A DNA stretch of 64,000 nt from Tranquillimonas rosea (lineage in GTDB: Bacteria; Pseudomonadota; Alphaproteobacteria; Rhodobacterales; Rhodobacteraceae), in contig NZ_FOGU01000003.1 in assembly GCF_900111315.1 (NCBI RefSeq), positions 95,347-159,346 of the forward strand, given 5' to 3'. Shown piece after piece: positions 15,574 to 24,024 of this stretch. A model generated the notes under the pieces. It ran no database searches. It was given only the letters and a program-made list of their open reading frames with translations, and had not been told where the DNA came from. The position numbers and the translations under genes were made by a program. Numbering within the stretch: the stretch's first letter is position 1; the number at the start of each line of letters is the position of its first letter.

Positions 15574-15762
15574 TCAATGGCAGTGATACGGTTCCGAACC
15601 CGCGTGGCAGCACTGTCCCGCCGGCGAATCCTTCCTGCAACCCCCACCATGCTCAACGGCTTGATGGGAGAGGATCCCAGAGACAGAAGACGTGGTAGCC
15701 GCGTAGGCTGGCGCAATGGCTGTGAACAATCCGAACGAAACCACAGCAATTGTTTTCTCCAT
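15574..15762 (-). CDS. Small secreted cysteine-rich protein, 62 aa
   Basis: The frame starts at ATG 15762 with GGAGTG 9 bp upstream. Residues 1-21 (MEKTIAVVSFGLFTAIAPAY, then A) are a signal peptide. The mature part ends GGGCRKDSPAGQCCHAGS then EPYHCH, with four cysteines and three histidines in the last 25 residues. It resembles short exported CRKDSPPGQCCH-type proteins I recall in alphaproteobacteria, function unknown; metal binding is plausible. It stands alone between the RHH gene and the element hns gene. Confidence 0.68.
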   Translation of the reverse strand: MEKTIAVVSFGLFTAIAPAYAATTSSVSGILSHQAVEHGGGCRKDSPAGQCCHAGSEPYHCH

Positions 15763-15839
15763 AATTAAACACTCCAATTTGTTTGGATTTTGAGAATGCT
15801 GTTATATCGTTCGATTATCAACAAGAAATTGTAACAACG

Positions 15840-16160
15840 TTACTTTATGAGAAAATCGTCAAGGCTCGCGCCGGCGTCCAACCGTTCTTGAAGCCACTTC
15901 GGTTTCCGACCCCGTCCCGAGTACGTCAATCCCGGTTGATCCGGATGTGCATACTTCGGCGGCAACTTCGCCCCCTTGGGCTTCCCCTTGTCGCCTCCCC
16001 TGAGATCGTTCAGCGAGTAACCGAACTCGGCGGCAGCCTTTGCCGCCTCTCGCCTTGCCTCTTCCAACTTGCGCTTCTCATACGACTTCAAGGCTTTGTC
16101 GACCTGCTTGCGAAGGTCCACAAGTTCGTCGCGGTTCATTTGATCAAGTTGTTTGTGCAA
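15840..16160 (-). CDS. H-NS family nucleoid protein carried by the element
   Basis: A 106-residue H-NS-like protein. The N-terminal helix (MNRDELVDLRKQVDKAL) and basic coiled coil support oligomerisation. The C-terminal DNA-binding motif reads YSGRGRKPKWLQERL, followed by DAGASLDDF. The start is TTG 16160, supported by GGAGG at 16169-16173 and by alignment with the chromosomal paralogue at 52115, whose N-terminus is of matching length. H-NS proteins silence AT-rich foreign DNA. Carriage by an AT-richer element suggests self-silencing or interference with host H-NS, which is inference. Confidence 0.88.
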   Translation of the reverse strand: MHKQLDQMNRDELVDLRKQVDKALKSYEKRKLEEARREAAKAAAEFGYSLNDLRGGDKGKPKGAKLPPKYAHPDQPGLTYSGRGRKPKWLQERLDAGASLDDFLIK

Positions 16161-16293
16161 CAGCCAAACCTCCGAACAGTGTGTAGAGACACAAAAAATA
16201 TAGTGAGGCTGGAAATATCATCAACTGATTAAGAACACGAAATTGGATCTTAACAAACAACCCAGAAAATTTCACAATAGATACTTCATAGAA

Positions 16294-16324
16294 ATCGCCG
16301 TTGGCGATTGAATGCGTTGCATTC
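16294..16324. repeat. Tandem pair of 6-bp hairpins with identical GTT loops
   Basis: ATCGCC-GTT-GGCGAT (16294-16308) is followed after one base by GAATGC-GTT-GCATTC (16310-16324). Both stems are perfect and both loops are GTT. The pair lies in AT-rich DNA and could be a protein-binding site or structured RNA. Confidence 0.6.
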
Positions 16325-16388
16325 GTTTCATTTATGACCTTTTATTACAAATATTCCTTATTTTAATAATTTCTTATTAATTGTTTGG

Positions 16389-16426
16389 GAGACACACTTC
16401 ACCTTCCGACAGGTGAAGTGTGCCTC
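16389..16426. repeat. Long inverted repeat (hairpin) near the right end
   Basis: CACACTTCACC (16393-16403) and GGTGAAGTGTG (16412-16422) are perfect 11-bp arms around an 8-nt loop. After one mismatch GAG/CTC extend the stem to 15 positions. No strong T-run follows on either strand, so it is a weak terminator candidate. Confidence 0.6.
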
Positions 16427-16862
16427 GGTCTTATTAACCGTCCCGGTCGCACCCTCCAATAGAGAAACCTGTATCACAACAGGAAAGGGCGGTCAGCCGG
16501 TCGCCTTTTATTCTCTGCTTCGTCCTGACGGTTACTCGAAACGAGCCATTGGAGCGACTTCGTTTGAGCATGAGGGTTACAGTGCAGCATTGCCCTCGTC
16601 ACGGTAGGAATTTTTCGTCAGCCAGTCTACCTTTGCTGATAGCATGATCTTCCCGAAGGAAGCGGGTCCTATACTGAGTTCCACGGCCAAGTCGATGTGC
16701 AACTTGGACGTTCAACAGGTTTGACGTCCGTTTTATGGCTACGACGACACCGGGAGGAACCGTGCGTAGTACATGTATTTATACGACCCATGTGGCCCAG
16801 CGCCCTGTATCTCAAAGATTTTTCGCTGTTTTTGCAAGTTTTTCACGCGCCCGCTGTTGTAG

Positions 16863-16894
16863 AATTGACCACAACATGTTGCTGGTGGGCACGC
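16863..16894. other. attR: right junction of the integrative element
   Basis: The element half-site AATTG-ACC-ACAA (16863-16874) is followed by CA and the core TGTTGCTG (16877-16884), then native comM sequence starting GTGGGC. AATTG-N3-ACAA is the mirror image of the attL half-site TTGT-N3-CAATT. Confidence 0.85.
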
Positions 16895-17751
16895 CGGGGT
16901 CCGGCAAGTCGATGCTGGCGCAGCGGCTGCCCGGCCTGCTGCCGCCGCTTTCCGCCGCCGAGGCGCTGGAGACCTCGATGATCCACTCGCTCGCCGGCCT
17001 CTTGGACGAGGGCGGCATTTCACGCGCGCGGCCCTTCCGCGAGCCGCACCATACTGCCTCGATGGCCGCGGTGGTGGGCGGCGGCAAGGGCGCCAAGCCC
17101 GGCGAGATCAGCCTCGCCCACAACGGCGTGCTGTTCATGGACGAGTTCCCCGAATTTCCCCGCGCAGTGCTCGAGACGCTGCGCCAGCCGATCGAGACCG
17201 GCGACGTGGTGATCGCGCGGGCGAACGCCCATGTGCGCTATCCCTGCCGCTTCATGCTGGTCGCGGCCGCCAATCCGTGCCGGTGCGGCTATCTAACCGA
17301 TCCCGCCCGCGCCTGTGCCCGCGCCCCGGCCTGCGGTGAGGAATACATGGCAAGGATATCGGGCCCCCTGCTGGACCGCTTCGATCTCCGGGTCGACGTG
17401 CCCCCGGTGAGCTTTGCCGACCTAGATCTCCCGGCGAGCGGCGAGACCTCGGCCGAGGTAGCGGACCGGGTCGCAGTGGCGCGGCGCCTGCAGGCACGGC
17501 GCTTCGAGGGGATCGAGGGCTGCGCGGTCAACGCGGATGCGACCGGGCCGCTGCTGGAAGAGGTCGCCGCGCCGTCGGACGAAGGGCGCACGCTGGTGTC
17601 CCGCGCCGCCGATCGGTTCGGGCTGACGGCCCGCGGTTATCACCGCCTGTTGCGCGTGGCGCGCACGATCGCGGATCTCGAAGGTGCAGACGCGGTCGAG
17701 GTGCCGCACCTGGCCGAGGCGATCAGCTATCGGTTTTCCGCCGAGGGTTAA
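16876..17751 (+). pseudogene. comM: comM 3' fragment: AAA+ ATPase and C-terminal domains
   Basis: Native comM resumes at 16885 with VGTPGSGKS (Walker A), then LFMDEFPEFPRAVLETLRQP (Walker B region), PCRCGYLTDP and GPLLDRFDLRVDVPPV, all characteristic of YifB/ComM. The stop TAA overlaps the gshB stop region on the other strand. The element supplies an in-frame ATG at 16876, so a 291-aa ATPase fragment starting MLLVGTPGSGKS could be made, although no clear ribosome binding site precedes it. Without the N-terminal domain normal ComM function is unlikely. Confidence 0.9.
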
Positions 17752-18698
17752 CCGCGCGAGTCGAGTCGGCCCTCGATCGCCTCCCAGATGCGGCCGGCGA
17801 CGTTGCTGCCATCGAACCGCTCCATCTCCTGGATGCCCGTGGGCGAGGTGACGTTGATCTCGGTCAGCCGGTCGCCGATGACGTCGATCCCGACGAAGAC
17901 CTGCCCTCGCTCGCGCAGGATCGGCCCGATCTCGGCGCAGATCTCGCGGTCGCGGTCAGTCAGTTCGGCCTTCATCGCCTTGCCGCCCACATGCATGTTC
18001 GACCGCGTCTCGCCCTCGGCCGGCACGCGGTTGATCGCGCCCACCGGCTCGCCGTCGACGAGGATCACCCGCTTGTCGCCCTTCGTCACAGCGGGCAGGT
18101 AGGCCTGCGCGATCAGCGGCTCGCGGTTGATGCCGGAGAACAGCTCGTGAAGGCTGGCGAGGTTTCGGTCGCTGTCGGTCAGGCGGAACACGCCCGCGCC
18201 GCCGTTGCCGTAGAGCGGCTTGAGAATGATGTCGCCATGCTCGGCCTTGAAGTCGCGCAGCGTGCCCAGATCCCGCGCGATCAGGGTCGGCGGGATCAGG
18301 TCGGGAAAGCGCAGGACCAGCAGCTTCTCGGGGAAGTTCCGGACCCAGAACGGCTCGTTCACGATCAGGGTCTCGTCGGCGACGAAATCCAGAAGATGGG
18401 TCGAGGTGATATAGCCCATGTCGAACGGCGGGTCCTGCCGCAGCCAGACGACGTCCATGTCGGCAAGGTCGACCTCGCGCCACGCGCCGAAGCTGACATG
18501 GTCACCGCGGACCCGCTGCAGCTGCACGTCCCGTCCGCGTGCGACGACCCGGCCCTCGCGCCAGCTCAACGCCTGCGGTCCGTAGACGAACAGGCTGTGC
18601 CCGCGGGACTGGGCCTCTTCCGCCAGCCGGAACGTGCTGTCGGCGTCGATGTCGACCGACTCGATCGGATCCATCTGGAAAGCGACGTTCAGGGCCAT
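17748..18698 (-). CDS. gshB: Glutathione synthase
   Basis: GshB joins gamma-glutamylcysteine and glycine with ATP to make glutathione in the cytoplasm. The 316-residue protein begins [20 protein letters not shown], the usual family N-terminus. It shows ATP-grasp features: [16 protein letters not shown] (phosphate-binding loop), [20 protein letters not shown] and the C-terminal [20 protein letters not shown]. The gene ends tail to tail with comM, overlapping by 4 bp. It lies downstream of yraN and rsmI on the same strand, probably in one operon. Confidence 0.95.
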   Translation of the reverse strand: MALNVAFQMDPIESVDIDADSTFRLAEEAQSRGHSLFVYGPQALSWREGRVVARGRDVQLQRVRGDHVSFGAWREVDLADMDVVWLRQDPPFDMGYITSTHLLDFVADETLIVNEPFWVRNFPEKLLVLRFPDLIPPTLIARDLGTLRDFKAEHGDIILKPLYGNGGAGVFRLTDSDRNLASLHELFSGINREPLIAQAYLPAVTKGDKRVILVDGEPVGAINRVPAEGETRSNMHVGGKAMKAELTDRDREICAEIGPILRERGQVFVGIDVIGDRLTEINVTSPTGIQEMERFDGSNVAGRIWEAIEGRLDSRG

Positions 18699-18768
18699 GG
18701 CGCATCCTCTCTCTTCGGCGCGACCTACATGGCCCAGCCGCCGGGCGCGCGCAATGCAATGCGCGCGA

Positions 18769-19122
18769 TCAGAGGAACGCGTTCTCGACGATCTCGATCC
18801 GTCCCGCGCCGTCGACCAGCGCCACCTCGAACCGCATGTCGGTGTCGAGGCCGCGCTCGTTTCCGGCGACGTATTCTCCGGCCGCCGCGTAGATCCGCTC
18901 GATCTGGCGGCGTCCGATCCGATCGGCTGCCCGGCCGTGGCTGCAGGCCGCCTTCACCTCCACAAAGACCATCGTGTCGCCCTGCCGCGCGACGATGTCG
19001 ATCTCGCCACCACGGCCGCGCCAGCGGCGATGGGCTATCTCGTGGCCACTGCGCCGGTAGTGCGCGGCGACCTGCTCTTCGGCAGAGAGCCCGGCATGGT
19101 ATCCTACAGCCCCGCCCGGCAT
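18769..19122 (-). CDS. yraN: YraN family protein (UPF0102)
   Basis: A 117-residue member of UPF0102, a small nuclease-like family of uncertain function. The endonuclease-like core is visible: [20 protein letters not shown] and [13 protein letters not shown], providing Glu/Asp and E-V-K residues. The start at ATG 19122 lies one base beyond the rsmI stop, so the two are coupled. The order rsmI-yraN next to an LpoA-like gene matches the arrangement in many proteobacteria. Confidence 0.88.
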   Translation of the reverse strand: MPGGAVGYHAGLSAEEQVAAHYRRSGHEIAHRRWRGRGGEIDIVARQGDTMVFVEVKAACSHGRAADRIGRRQIERIYAAAGEYVAGNERGLDTDMRFEVALVDGAGRIEIVENAFL

Positions 19123-19123
19123 C

Positions 19124-19978
19124 CTACATCTCCCCCAGTCTGAGCGCGGCCTGATACACCTCGCGCTTGGGCAGGCCGAACGCCTCGGCCACGCTGTTCG
19201 CCGCATCCTTCACACGCATCGTCTGCAGGGCCTCCTTCAACGCCGCTTCCATGTCCTCAGCGCTGGCCGCGGCGCGGTTGCGATCGACGACCAGCACGAC
19301 CTCGCCACGGGGTGGGTCGTCCGAGACGCCCGCCGCCAGCTCGGCCAGCGACCCGCGGCGCACTTCCTCGAACTTCTTTGTCAGTTCCCTGCAAAGCGCC
19401 GCCTGCCGCTCTTCCCCGAGGATATCGCTCATTTCCATAAGCGTTCGTGAACACCGTTTCGGCGACTCGAACAGCACGAGCGTCGCCGGCACGTCCTGCA
19501 GTTCGGTCAGCGCCGCGCGGCGCGGACCGGCGGCGCTTGGCAGGAAGCCCGCGAACAGGAACCGGTCGCTCGGCAGGCCGGACAGGCTGAGCGCGGCCAG
19601 CGCGGCCGAGGGCCCCGGCGCCCCGGTCACCGGCAGACCGGCCGCCACCGTCTCACGCGTCAGGACGAAGCCCGGATCGGCCACCAGTGGCGTCCCGGCG
19701 TCCGAGGCATAGGCAACCGAGCGGCCCTCGCGGATCATCTCCAGCAGCCGCGGGCGCACCGAGGGGCCGTTGTGGTCGTGATAGGCAATCAGTGGACGAT
19801 CGCTCAGGCGGATGCCGTGGATGTCCATCAGCTTGCGCGTGGTGCGGGTGTCCTCGGCGGCGATGACGTCGGCCGAGGCGAGGATGTCGAGGGCGCGCAG
19901 CGTCACGTCACGTGCATTTCCGATCGGAGTCGCCACGAGATAGAGCCCCGGCGCGAGGGGGCGGATTTCGGCGGGCAT
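19124..19978 (-). CDS. rsmI: 16S rRNA (cytidine1402-2'-O)-methyltransferase
   Basis: RsmI 2'-O-methylates C1402 of 16S rRNA using S-adenosylmethionine. Family features are LYLVATPIGNARDVTLRALD near the N-terminus, VIAAEDTRTTRKLMDI, YASDAGTPLVADPGFVLTR and GAPGPSAALAALSLSGLPSD. The product is 284 aa from ATG 19978, of normal length; a longer in-frame extension upstream is unsupported and would cross the promoter region shared with the divergent LpoA-like gene. Confidence 0.94.
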   Translation of the reverse strand: MPAEIRPLAPGLYLVATPIGNARDVTLRALDILASADVIAAEDTRTTRKLMDIHGIRLSDRPLIAYHDHNGPSVRPRLLEMIREGRSVAYASDAGTPLVADPGFVLTRETVAAGLPVTGAPGPSAALAALSLSGLPSDRFLFAGFLPSAAGPRRAALTELQDVPATLVLFESPKRCSRTLMEMSDILGEERQAALCRELTKKFEEVRRGSLAELAAGVSDDPPRGEVVLVVDRNRAAASAEDMEAALKEALQTMRVKDAANSVAEAFGLPKREVYQAALRLGEM

Positions 19979-20072
19979 CGCTTGGTCCTGTTCGGGGGTC
20001 GATTTACACCGGCGGATCGTCGGCATAGGCTCTTCACCGACGCTTGAACGCCCCTTGTCTCGGAGCCCGCAG

Positions 20073-21257
20073 ATGTTCGCCTCTTTCGCCGCCCTTCGCA
20101 ACCCGCTGGGCCGCCTCGCCTTGCTGCTGTCCTTCCTCGCAGCAGCCGCCTGTACGCCGATGGCGCCGATGACGGGGGGCAATTCGGGGCAGAGAATCGA
20201 CCCTGGCGCGCCGGTGCAGGTGGCGCTGCTGGTCCCGCAGAGCGCGTCGAACGGCGGGGCCTCGATCTCGCAATCGGTCGAGAACGCCGCGCGGATGGCG
20301 GTCTCGGACCTGAACGGCGCGCAGGTCGACCTGCGAGTCTACGACACCGCCGGCGATCCCTCGACCGCCAGCGCGGCCGCCACCCGCGCCGCCGACGAGG
20401 GCGCCAAGATCGTCATCGGCCCGGTCTTCTCGCAGGCGGCGAACGCCGCGGGCGTCGCCCTGGCCAACCGTGACGTGAACATCCTGTCGCTGTCGAACAA
20501 CACCGCCATCGCCGGCGGCAACGTGTTCGTCCTGGGCAACACCTTCGCGAACACGGCGAACCGGCTGGTCAGCTATGCCGCGCAGAACGGCCGCTCGAAC
20601 ATCTACGTGATCCACGGCGAGGATTCGGCCGAGATCCAGGGCCGCGACGCGATCGTGCAGGCGATCAACGCCTCGCGCGCCAATCTCGCCGGCACCGGCA
20701 GCTTCCCGCTGAGCCAGCAGGGTGTCGAGAACGCCGCGCCCCGCCTCGCCCAAGAGGCGCAGGACGCAGGCGCCGACGCGGTGTTCCTGACCTCGGGCAG
20801 CGAGGGCGCGCTGCCGTTCCTCGCCGACCAGCTGCCCGCCGCGGGACTGTCGCCGCAGACCACGCGCTACATCGGCCTGCAACGGCTCGACGTGCCGTCC
20901 AGCGCGCTGCGGCTCGACGGCCTGCAGGGCGCGTGGTTCGCGCTGCCCGATCCGGGCCGCGTCCGCACCTTCGAGCAGCGCTATGCCGACACCTACGGCA
21001 GCGTCCCGAATCCCGCACTCGGCACGGTCGCCTATGATGCCGTGGCCGCCGTCGGCAGCCTCGTCGCCCAGGGGAACGCGAACGCGCTGTCCCGCCGGGC
21101 GCTGACCCAGCGCCAGGGCTTCCAGGGCGCCGGCGGCGCATTCCGCCTGCAGCCGAACGGTACCGTCGAACGGGCCCTCGCCGTCGCCCAGATCCAGAAC
21201 AATCAGGTGGTTGTCATTGACCCTGCCCCAAGCGGCTTCGGCAGCGCCGGTTTCTGA
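20073..21257 (+). CDS. Penicillin-binding protein activator, LpoA-like lipoprotein
   Basis: A 394-residue exported lipoprotein with a periplasmic-binding-like fold (COG3107/LpoA type). The lipobox LAAAAC is near residue 28, so the protein is anchored by an N-terminal lipid. The mature part begins with VQVALLVPQSASNGGASISQ and contains KIVIGPVFSQAANAAGVALA, typical of receptor-like ligand-binding domains. ATG 20073 is preferred because GGAG lies 7 bp upstream; a TTG at 20055 is possible. In E. coli LpoA activates PBP1A; conservation of that role here is not shown. It is divergent from rsmI and overlaps glnD. Confidence 0.82.
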   Translation: MFASFAALRNPLGRLALLLSFLAAAACTPMAPMTGGNSGQRIDPGAPVQVALLVPQSASNGGASISQSVENAARMAVSDLNGAQVDLRVYDTAGDPSTASAAATRAADEGAKIVIGPVFSQAANAAGVALANRDVNILSLSNNTAIAGGNVFVLGNTFANTANRLVSYAAQNGRSNIYVIHGEDSAEIQGRDAIVQAINASRANLAGTGSFPLSQQGVENAAPRLAQEAQDAGADAVFLTSGSEGALPFLADQLPAAGLSPQTTRYIGLQRLDVPSSALRLDGLQGAWFALPDPGRVRTFEQRYADTYGSVPNPALGTVAYDAVAAVGSLVAQGNANALSRRALTQRQGFQGAGGAFRLQPNGTVERALAVAQIQNNQVVVIDPAPSGFGSAGF

Positions 21258-24024
21258 ACCGGCCCCCCCGGACGACACCCATCGCGCGCCGGACAGCTTG
21301 ATCTGTCCGGCGCGCCACATCTTCGACACCGCAGCCGTGACCGCGGCCATCGACCGCGACGCGGCCGACGGTACGCCGGTACGGCAGGCCGCGGTCGCGC
21401 ATCTGCGCGACGCGCTCGCGGCGGGACGCGAGGCGATCGCGACCGCCTTCGCCGCCCGCCCCTTCGCGGCGCGCGAGGCGGTCTCGTCCTATTCCTACCT
21501 GACGGACCGCGTCGTCGCGCTGGTGTTCGAGCTGGCCACGACCCGGCTGCACGCCAATCCCACGCCGACGGAGGGCGAGCACCTGTCGGTCTTCGCCGTG
21601 GGCGGCTATGGCCGCGCCGAGATGGCGCCGTTCTCGGACGTGGACCTGTTGTTCGTCTCACCGTGGAAGCTGACACCGTGGGCCGAGAGCGTCATCGAAT
21701 CGATGCTCTACATCTTCTGGGACCTGCACCTGAAGGTTGGCCATTCCAGCCGGACGGTGAAGGAATGCCTGCGGCTGGGGCGCGACGACTACACCATCCG
21801 GACCGCCCTGCTAGAGCATCGTTTTCTCGGCGGCGACGCGGCGCTCGACACCGATCTGAGCGAGAAGCTGTGGTCCGATCTCTTCGAGGGCACCGGCTCG
21901 GATTACGTCGAGGCGAAGCTCGCCGAGCGCGAGCAGCGCCACCGCAAGCAGGGGGGACAGCGCTATATCGTCGAGCCCAACGTCAAGGAGGGCAAGGGCG
22001 GCCTGCGCGACCTGCAGACGCTGTTCTGGATCGCCAAGTACGTGAACCACGTCCAGGACGCGGCCGACCTCGTGGACAAGGGCCTGTTCACACAGGACGA
22101 GTTCGACGAGTGCATCGAGGCCGAGAACTTCCTGCTGGCCGTGCGCTGCCACCTGCACCTCATCGCCGGGCGCGCAATGGATCAGCTGACCTTCGACATG
22201 CAGATCGAGGTGGCCGAGCGCATGGGCTTCGTCGACAAGGGCGGCCGCCGCGGGGTCGAGCATTTCATGCAGGCCTATTTCCGTCACGCGACGACGGTGG
22301 GCGAGCTGACGCGCATCTTTCTCAGCGCGCTCGAGGCCGACCACGTCCGCAAGGCGCCCAGGCTCAAGAGCATCCTTCGCCGCCCGCCACGGACGCGCAA
22401 GGGCTTCCGCCGGTTGCAGAACCGTCTCGCCTTCGACTCCGACAGCCGGATCTTCGACGACCCGCTCTACATCCTGCGCATTTTCGAAGAGGCGCTGCGG
22501 ACCGGGCTCTTCATCCATCCCGACGCGTTGCGCCAGATCGCCGCCAACCTCCGGCTGATCGACGATCCGGTCCGCCGAGATCCCGACGCCGCGCGTATCT
22601 TCTTCGACCTGCTGCTCAAGTACGGCAACCCAGAGCGCGGCCTGCGCCGCATGAACGAGATCGGCGTGCTGGGCGCCTACCTGCCGGAATTCGAGCGCAT
22701 CGTCGCGATGATGCAGTTCAACATGTACCACCACTTCACGGTGGACGAACACATCATCCAGTGCGTCTCGACCCTGTCGCAGATCGAGCGCGAGGAACTG
22801 GTCGAAGAGCTGCCGATCGCCAGCCGCATCCTCAAGAACGGCGTCGATCGCAAGGTCATGTATATCGCGCTACTGCTGCACGACATCGGCAAGGGCATGA
22901 CCGAGGATCACTCGGTCGTGGGCGCCCGCATCGCGCGCAAGGTCTGCCCGCGCCTCGGCATGAAGCAGGCCGACACCGATACCGTCGAATGGCTGGTGCG
23001 GTATCACCTGCTGATGTCCGACATGGCGCAGAAGCGCGACCTGGCCGATCCCCGCACGATCCGCGACTTCGCCAAGGCGGTGCGCACGACCAAGCGGCTG
23101 GACCTGCTGACGGTGCTGACCGTCTGCGACATCCGCGGCGTCGGCCCCGGCACCTGGAACAACTGGAAGGCGCAGCTGCTGCGCACGCTCTATTCCGAGA
23201 CCGCCCATGCGCTCGAGAACGGGCTCGAGGCGCTCAACCGCGAGACGCGCGGCGCCGAGGCGCGGCGCCAACTGCGCGAGGCGCTTTCAGACTGGGACCG
23301 CGCGACGGTCAAGCGCGAGACCAAGCGGCACTACCCGCCCTACTGGCAGGGCATGGACACCGTGGCGCACGTCACCTTCGCGCACATGCTGCGGGGGCTG
23401 GGCAACGGCGACATCCGCATCGACCTGACCCCCGACGAGGACCGCGACGCCACCCGCGTCTGCTTTGCCATGGTCGACCATCCCGGCATCTTCTCGCGCC
23501 TCGCCGGGGCCCTGGCGCTGGTCGGGGCGAACGTGGTCGACGCGCGGACCTACACGACGAAGGACGGCTTTGCCACGGCGGTCTTCTGGGTGCAGGACAT
23601 CGAGGGCAGCCCCTACGACGAGGACCGTCTGCCGCGCCTGCGCTCGATGATCGAGCGCACGCTGCACGGAGAAGTCGTGGCGAGCGAGGCGCTCGAGAGC
23701 CGCGACAAGATGAAGAAGCGCGAGCGCCCGTTCCGGGTGCCCACCTCGATCACGTTCGACAATGACGGCTCGGAGATCTACACGATCATCGAAGTCGACA
23801 CGCGCGACCGCGCCGGGCTGCTCTACGACCTGACGCGCACGCTGGCGAATGCCAACATTTCCATATCGTCGGCCGTCATCGCGACTTATGGCGCGCAGGT
23901 GGTCGACAGCTTCTACGTGAAAGACATGTTCGGTCTAAAGATCCATTCGGCGCAGAAACGCCAGAGCCTCGAGAAGAAACTGCGCGAGGCGATCGACAAG
24001 GGGGCCGAAAGGGCGCGGCGCTGA
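21211..24024 (+). CDS. glnD: Bifunctional uridylyltransferase/uridylyl-removing enzyme (PII regulator)
   Basis: GlnD senses glutamine and uridylylates or deuridylylates PII proteins, controlling nitrogen metabolism. Domains in order are a nucleotidyltransferase (GGYGRAEMAPFSDVDLL, about 131-147), an HD phosphohydrolase (LLLHDIGKG near 557) and two C-terminal ACT domains (about 740-820 and 860-937). The 937-aa length is normal. The start is uncertain: the only early candidates are TTG 21211 and later TTG codons, and none has a good ribosome binding site. The N-terminus overlaps the preceding gene by about 47 bp. Confidence 0.95.
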   Translation: MSLTLPQAASAAPVSEPAPPDDTHRAPDSLICPARHIFDTAAVTAAIDRDAADGTPVRQAAVAHLRDALAAGREAIATAFAARPFAAREAVSSYSYLTDRVVALVFELATTRLHANPTPTEGEHLSVFAVGGYGRAEMAPFSDVDLLFVSPWKLTPWAESVIESMLYIFWDLHLKVGHSSRTVKECLRLGRDDYTIRTALLEHRFLGGDAALDTDLSEKLWSDLFEGTGSDYVEAKLAEREQRHRKQGGQRYIVEPNVKEGKGGLRDLQTLFWIAKYVNHVQDAADLVDKGLFTQDEFDECIEAENFLLAVRCHLHLIAGRAMDQLTFDMQIEVAERMGFVDKGGRRGVEHFMQAYFRHATTVGELTRIFLSALEADHVRKAPRLKSILRRPPRTRKGFRRLQNRLAFDSDSRIFDDPLYILRIFEEALRTGLFIHPDALRQIAANLRLIDDPVRRDPDAARIFFDLLLKYGNPERGLRRMNEIGVLGAYLPEFERIVAMMQFNMYHHFTVDEHIIQCVSTLSQIEREELVEELPIASRILKNGVDRKVMYIALLLHDIGKGMTEDHSVVGARIARKVCPRLGMKQADTDTVEWLVRYHLLMSDMAQKRDLADPRTIRDFAKAVRTTKRLDLLTVLTVCDIRGVGPGTWNNWKAQLLRTLYSETAHALENGLEALNRETRGAEARRQLREALSDWDRATVKRETKRHYPPYWQGMDTVAHVTFAHMLRGLGNGDIRIDLTPDEDRDATRVCFAMVDHPGIFSRLAGALALVGANVVDARTYTTKDGFATAVFWVQDIEGSPYDEDRLPRLRSMIERTLHGEVVASEALESRDKMKKRERPFRVPTSITFDNDGSEIYTIIEVDTRDRAGLLYDLTRTLANANISISSAVIATYGAQVVDSFYVKDMFGLKIHSAQKRQSLEKKLREAIDKGAERARR

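Larger units (their letters stand above)
16174..16860. other. Gene-free right end of the element with AT-rich sequence and hairpins
   Basis: Nearly 690 bp have no convincing gene. A frame at 16413-16607 overlaps a perfect hairpin and looks spurious. The part 16195-16390 is very AT-rich and likely includes the promoter of the minus-strand hns gene. Three inverted repeats (16294-16308, 16310-16324, 16389-16426) cluster here. A regulatory or noncoding RNA role is possible. Confidence 0.5.
5249..16880. mobile_element. Integrative element of about 11.6 kb inserted in comM, encoded by a large serine recombinase
   Basis: The segment interrupts comM exactly between the codons before the Walker A motif. 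It begins with a large serine recombinase gene and has visibly lower GC and different codon use from the flanks. Cargo includes a 746-aa protein with a nuclease-like motif, a Pin-type resolvase, a radical SAM RiPP operon inside a broken tyrosine integrase, a small gene/RHH pair, a secreted Cys-rich peptide and an H-NS paralogue. No conjugation, replication or phage structural genes are visible, so it may be mobilised by other elements. Excision between the TGTTGCTG copies would restore comM precisely. Confidence 0.88.

Noticed and set aside
16413..16607. 64-codon plus-strand frame near the right end of the element
   Set aside because: It begins inside the arm of a perfect hairpin and has no ribosome binding site or family resemblance.
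5308..16860. Interpretation of the element as a prophage or self-transmissible ICE
   Set aside because: No capsid, tail, lysis, relaxase, type IV secretion or replication genes are visible.
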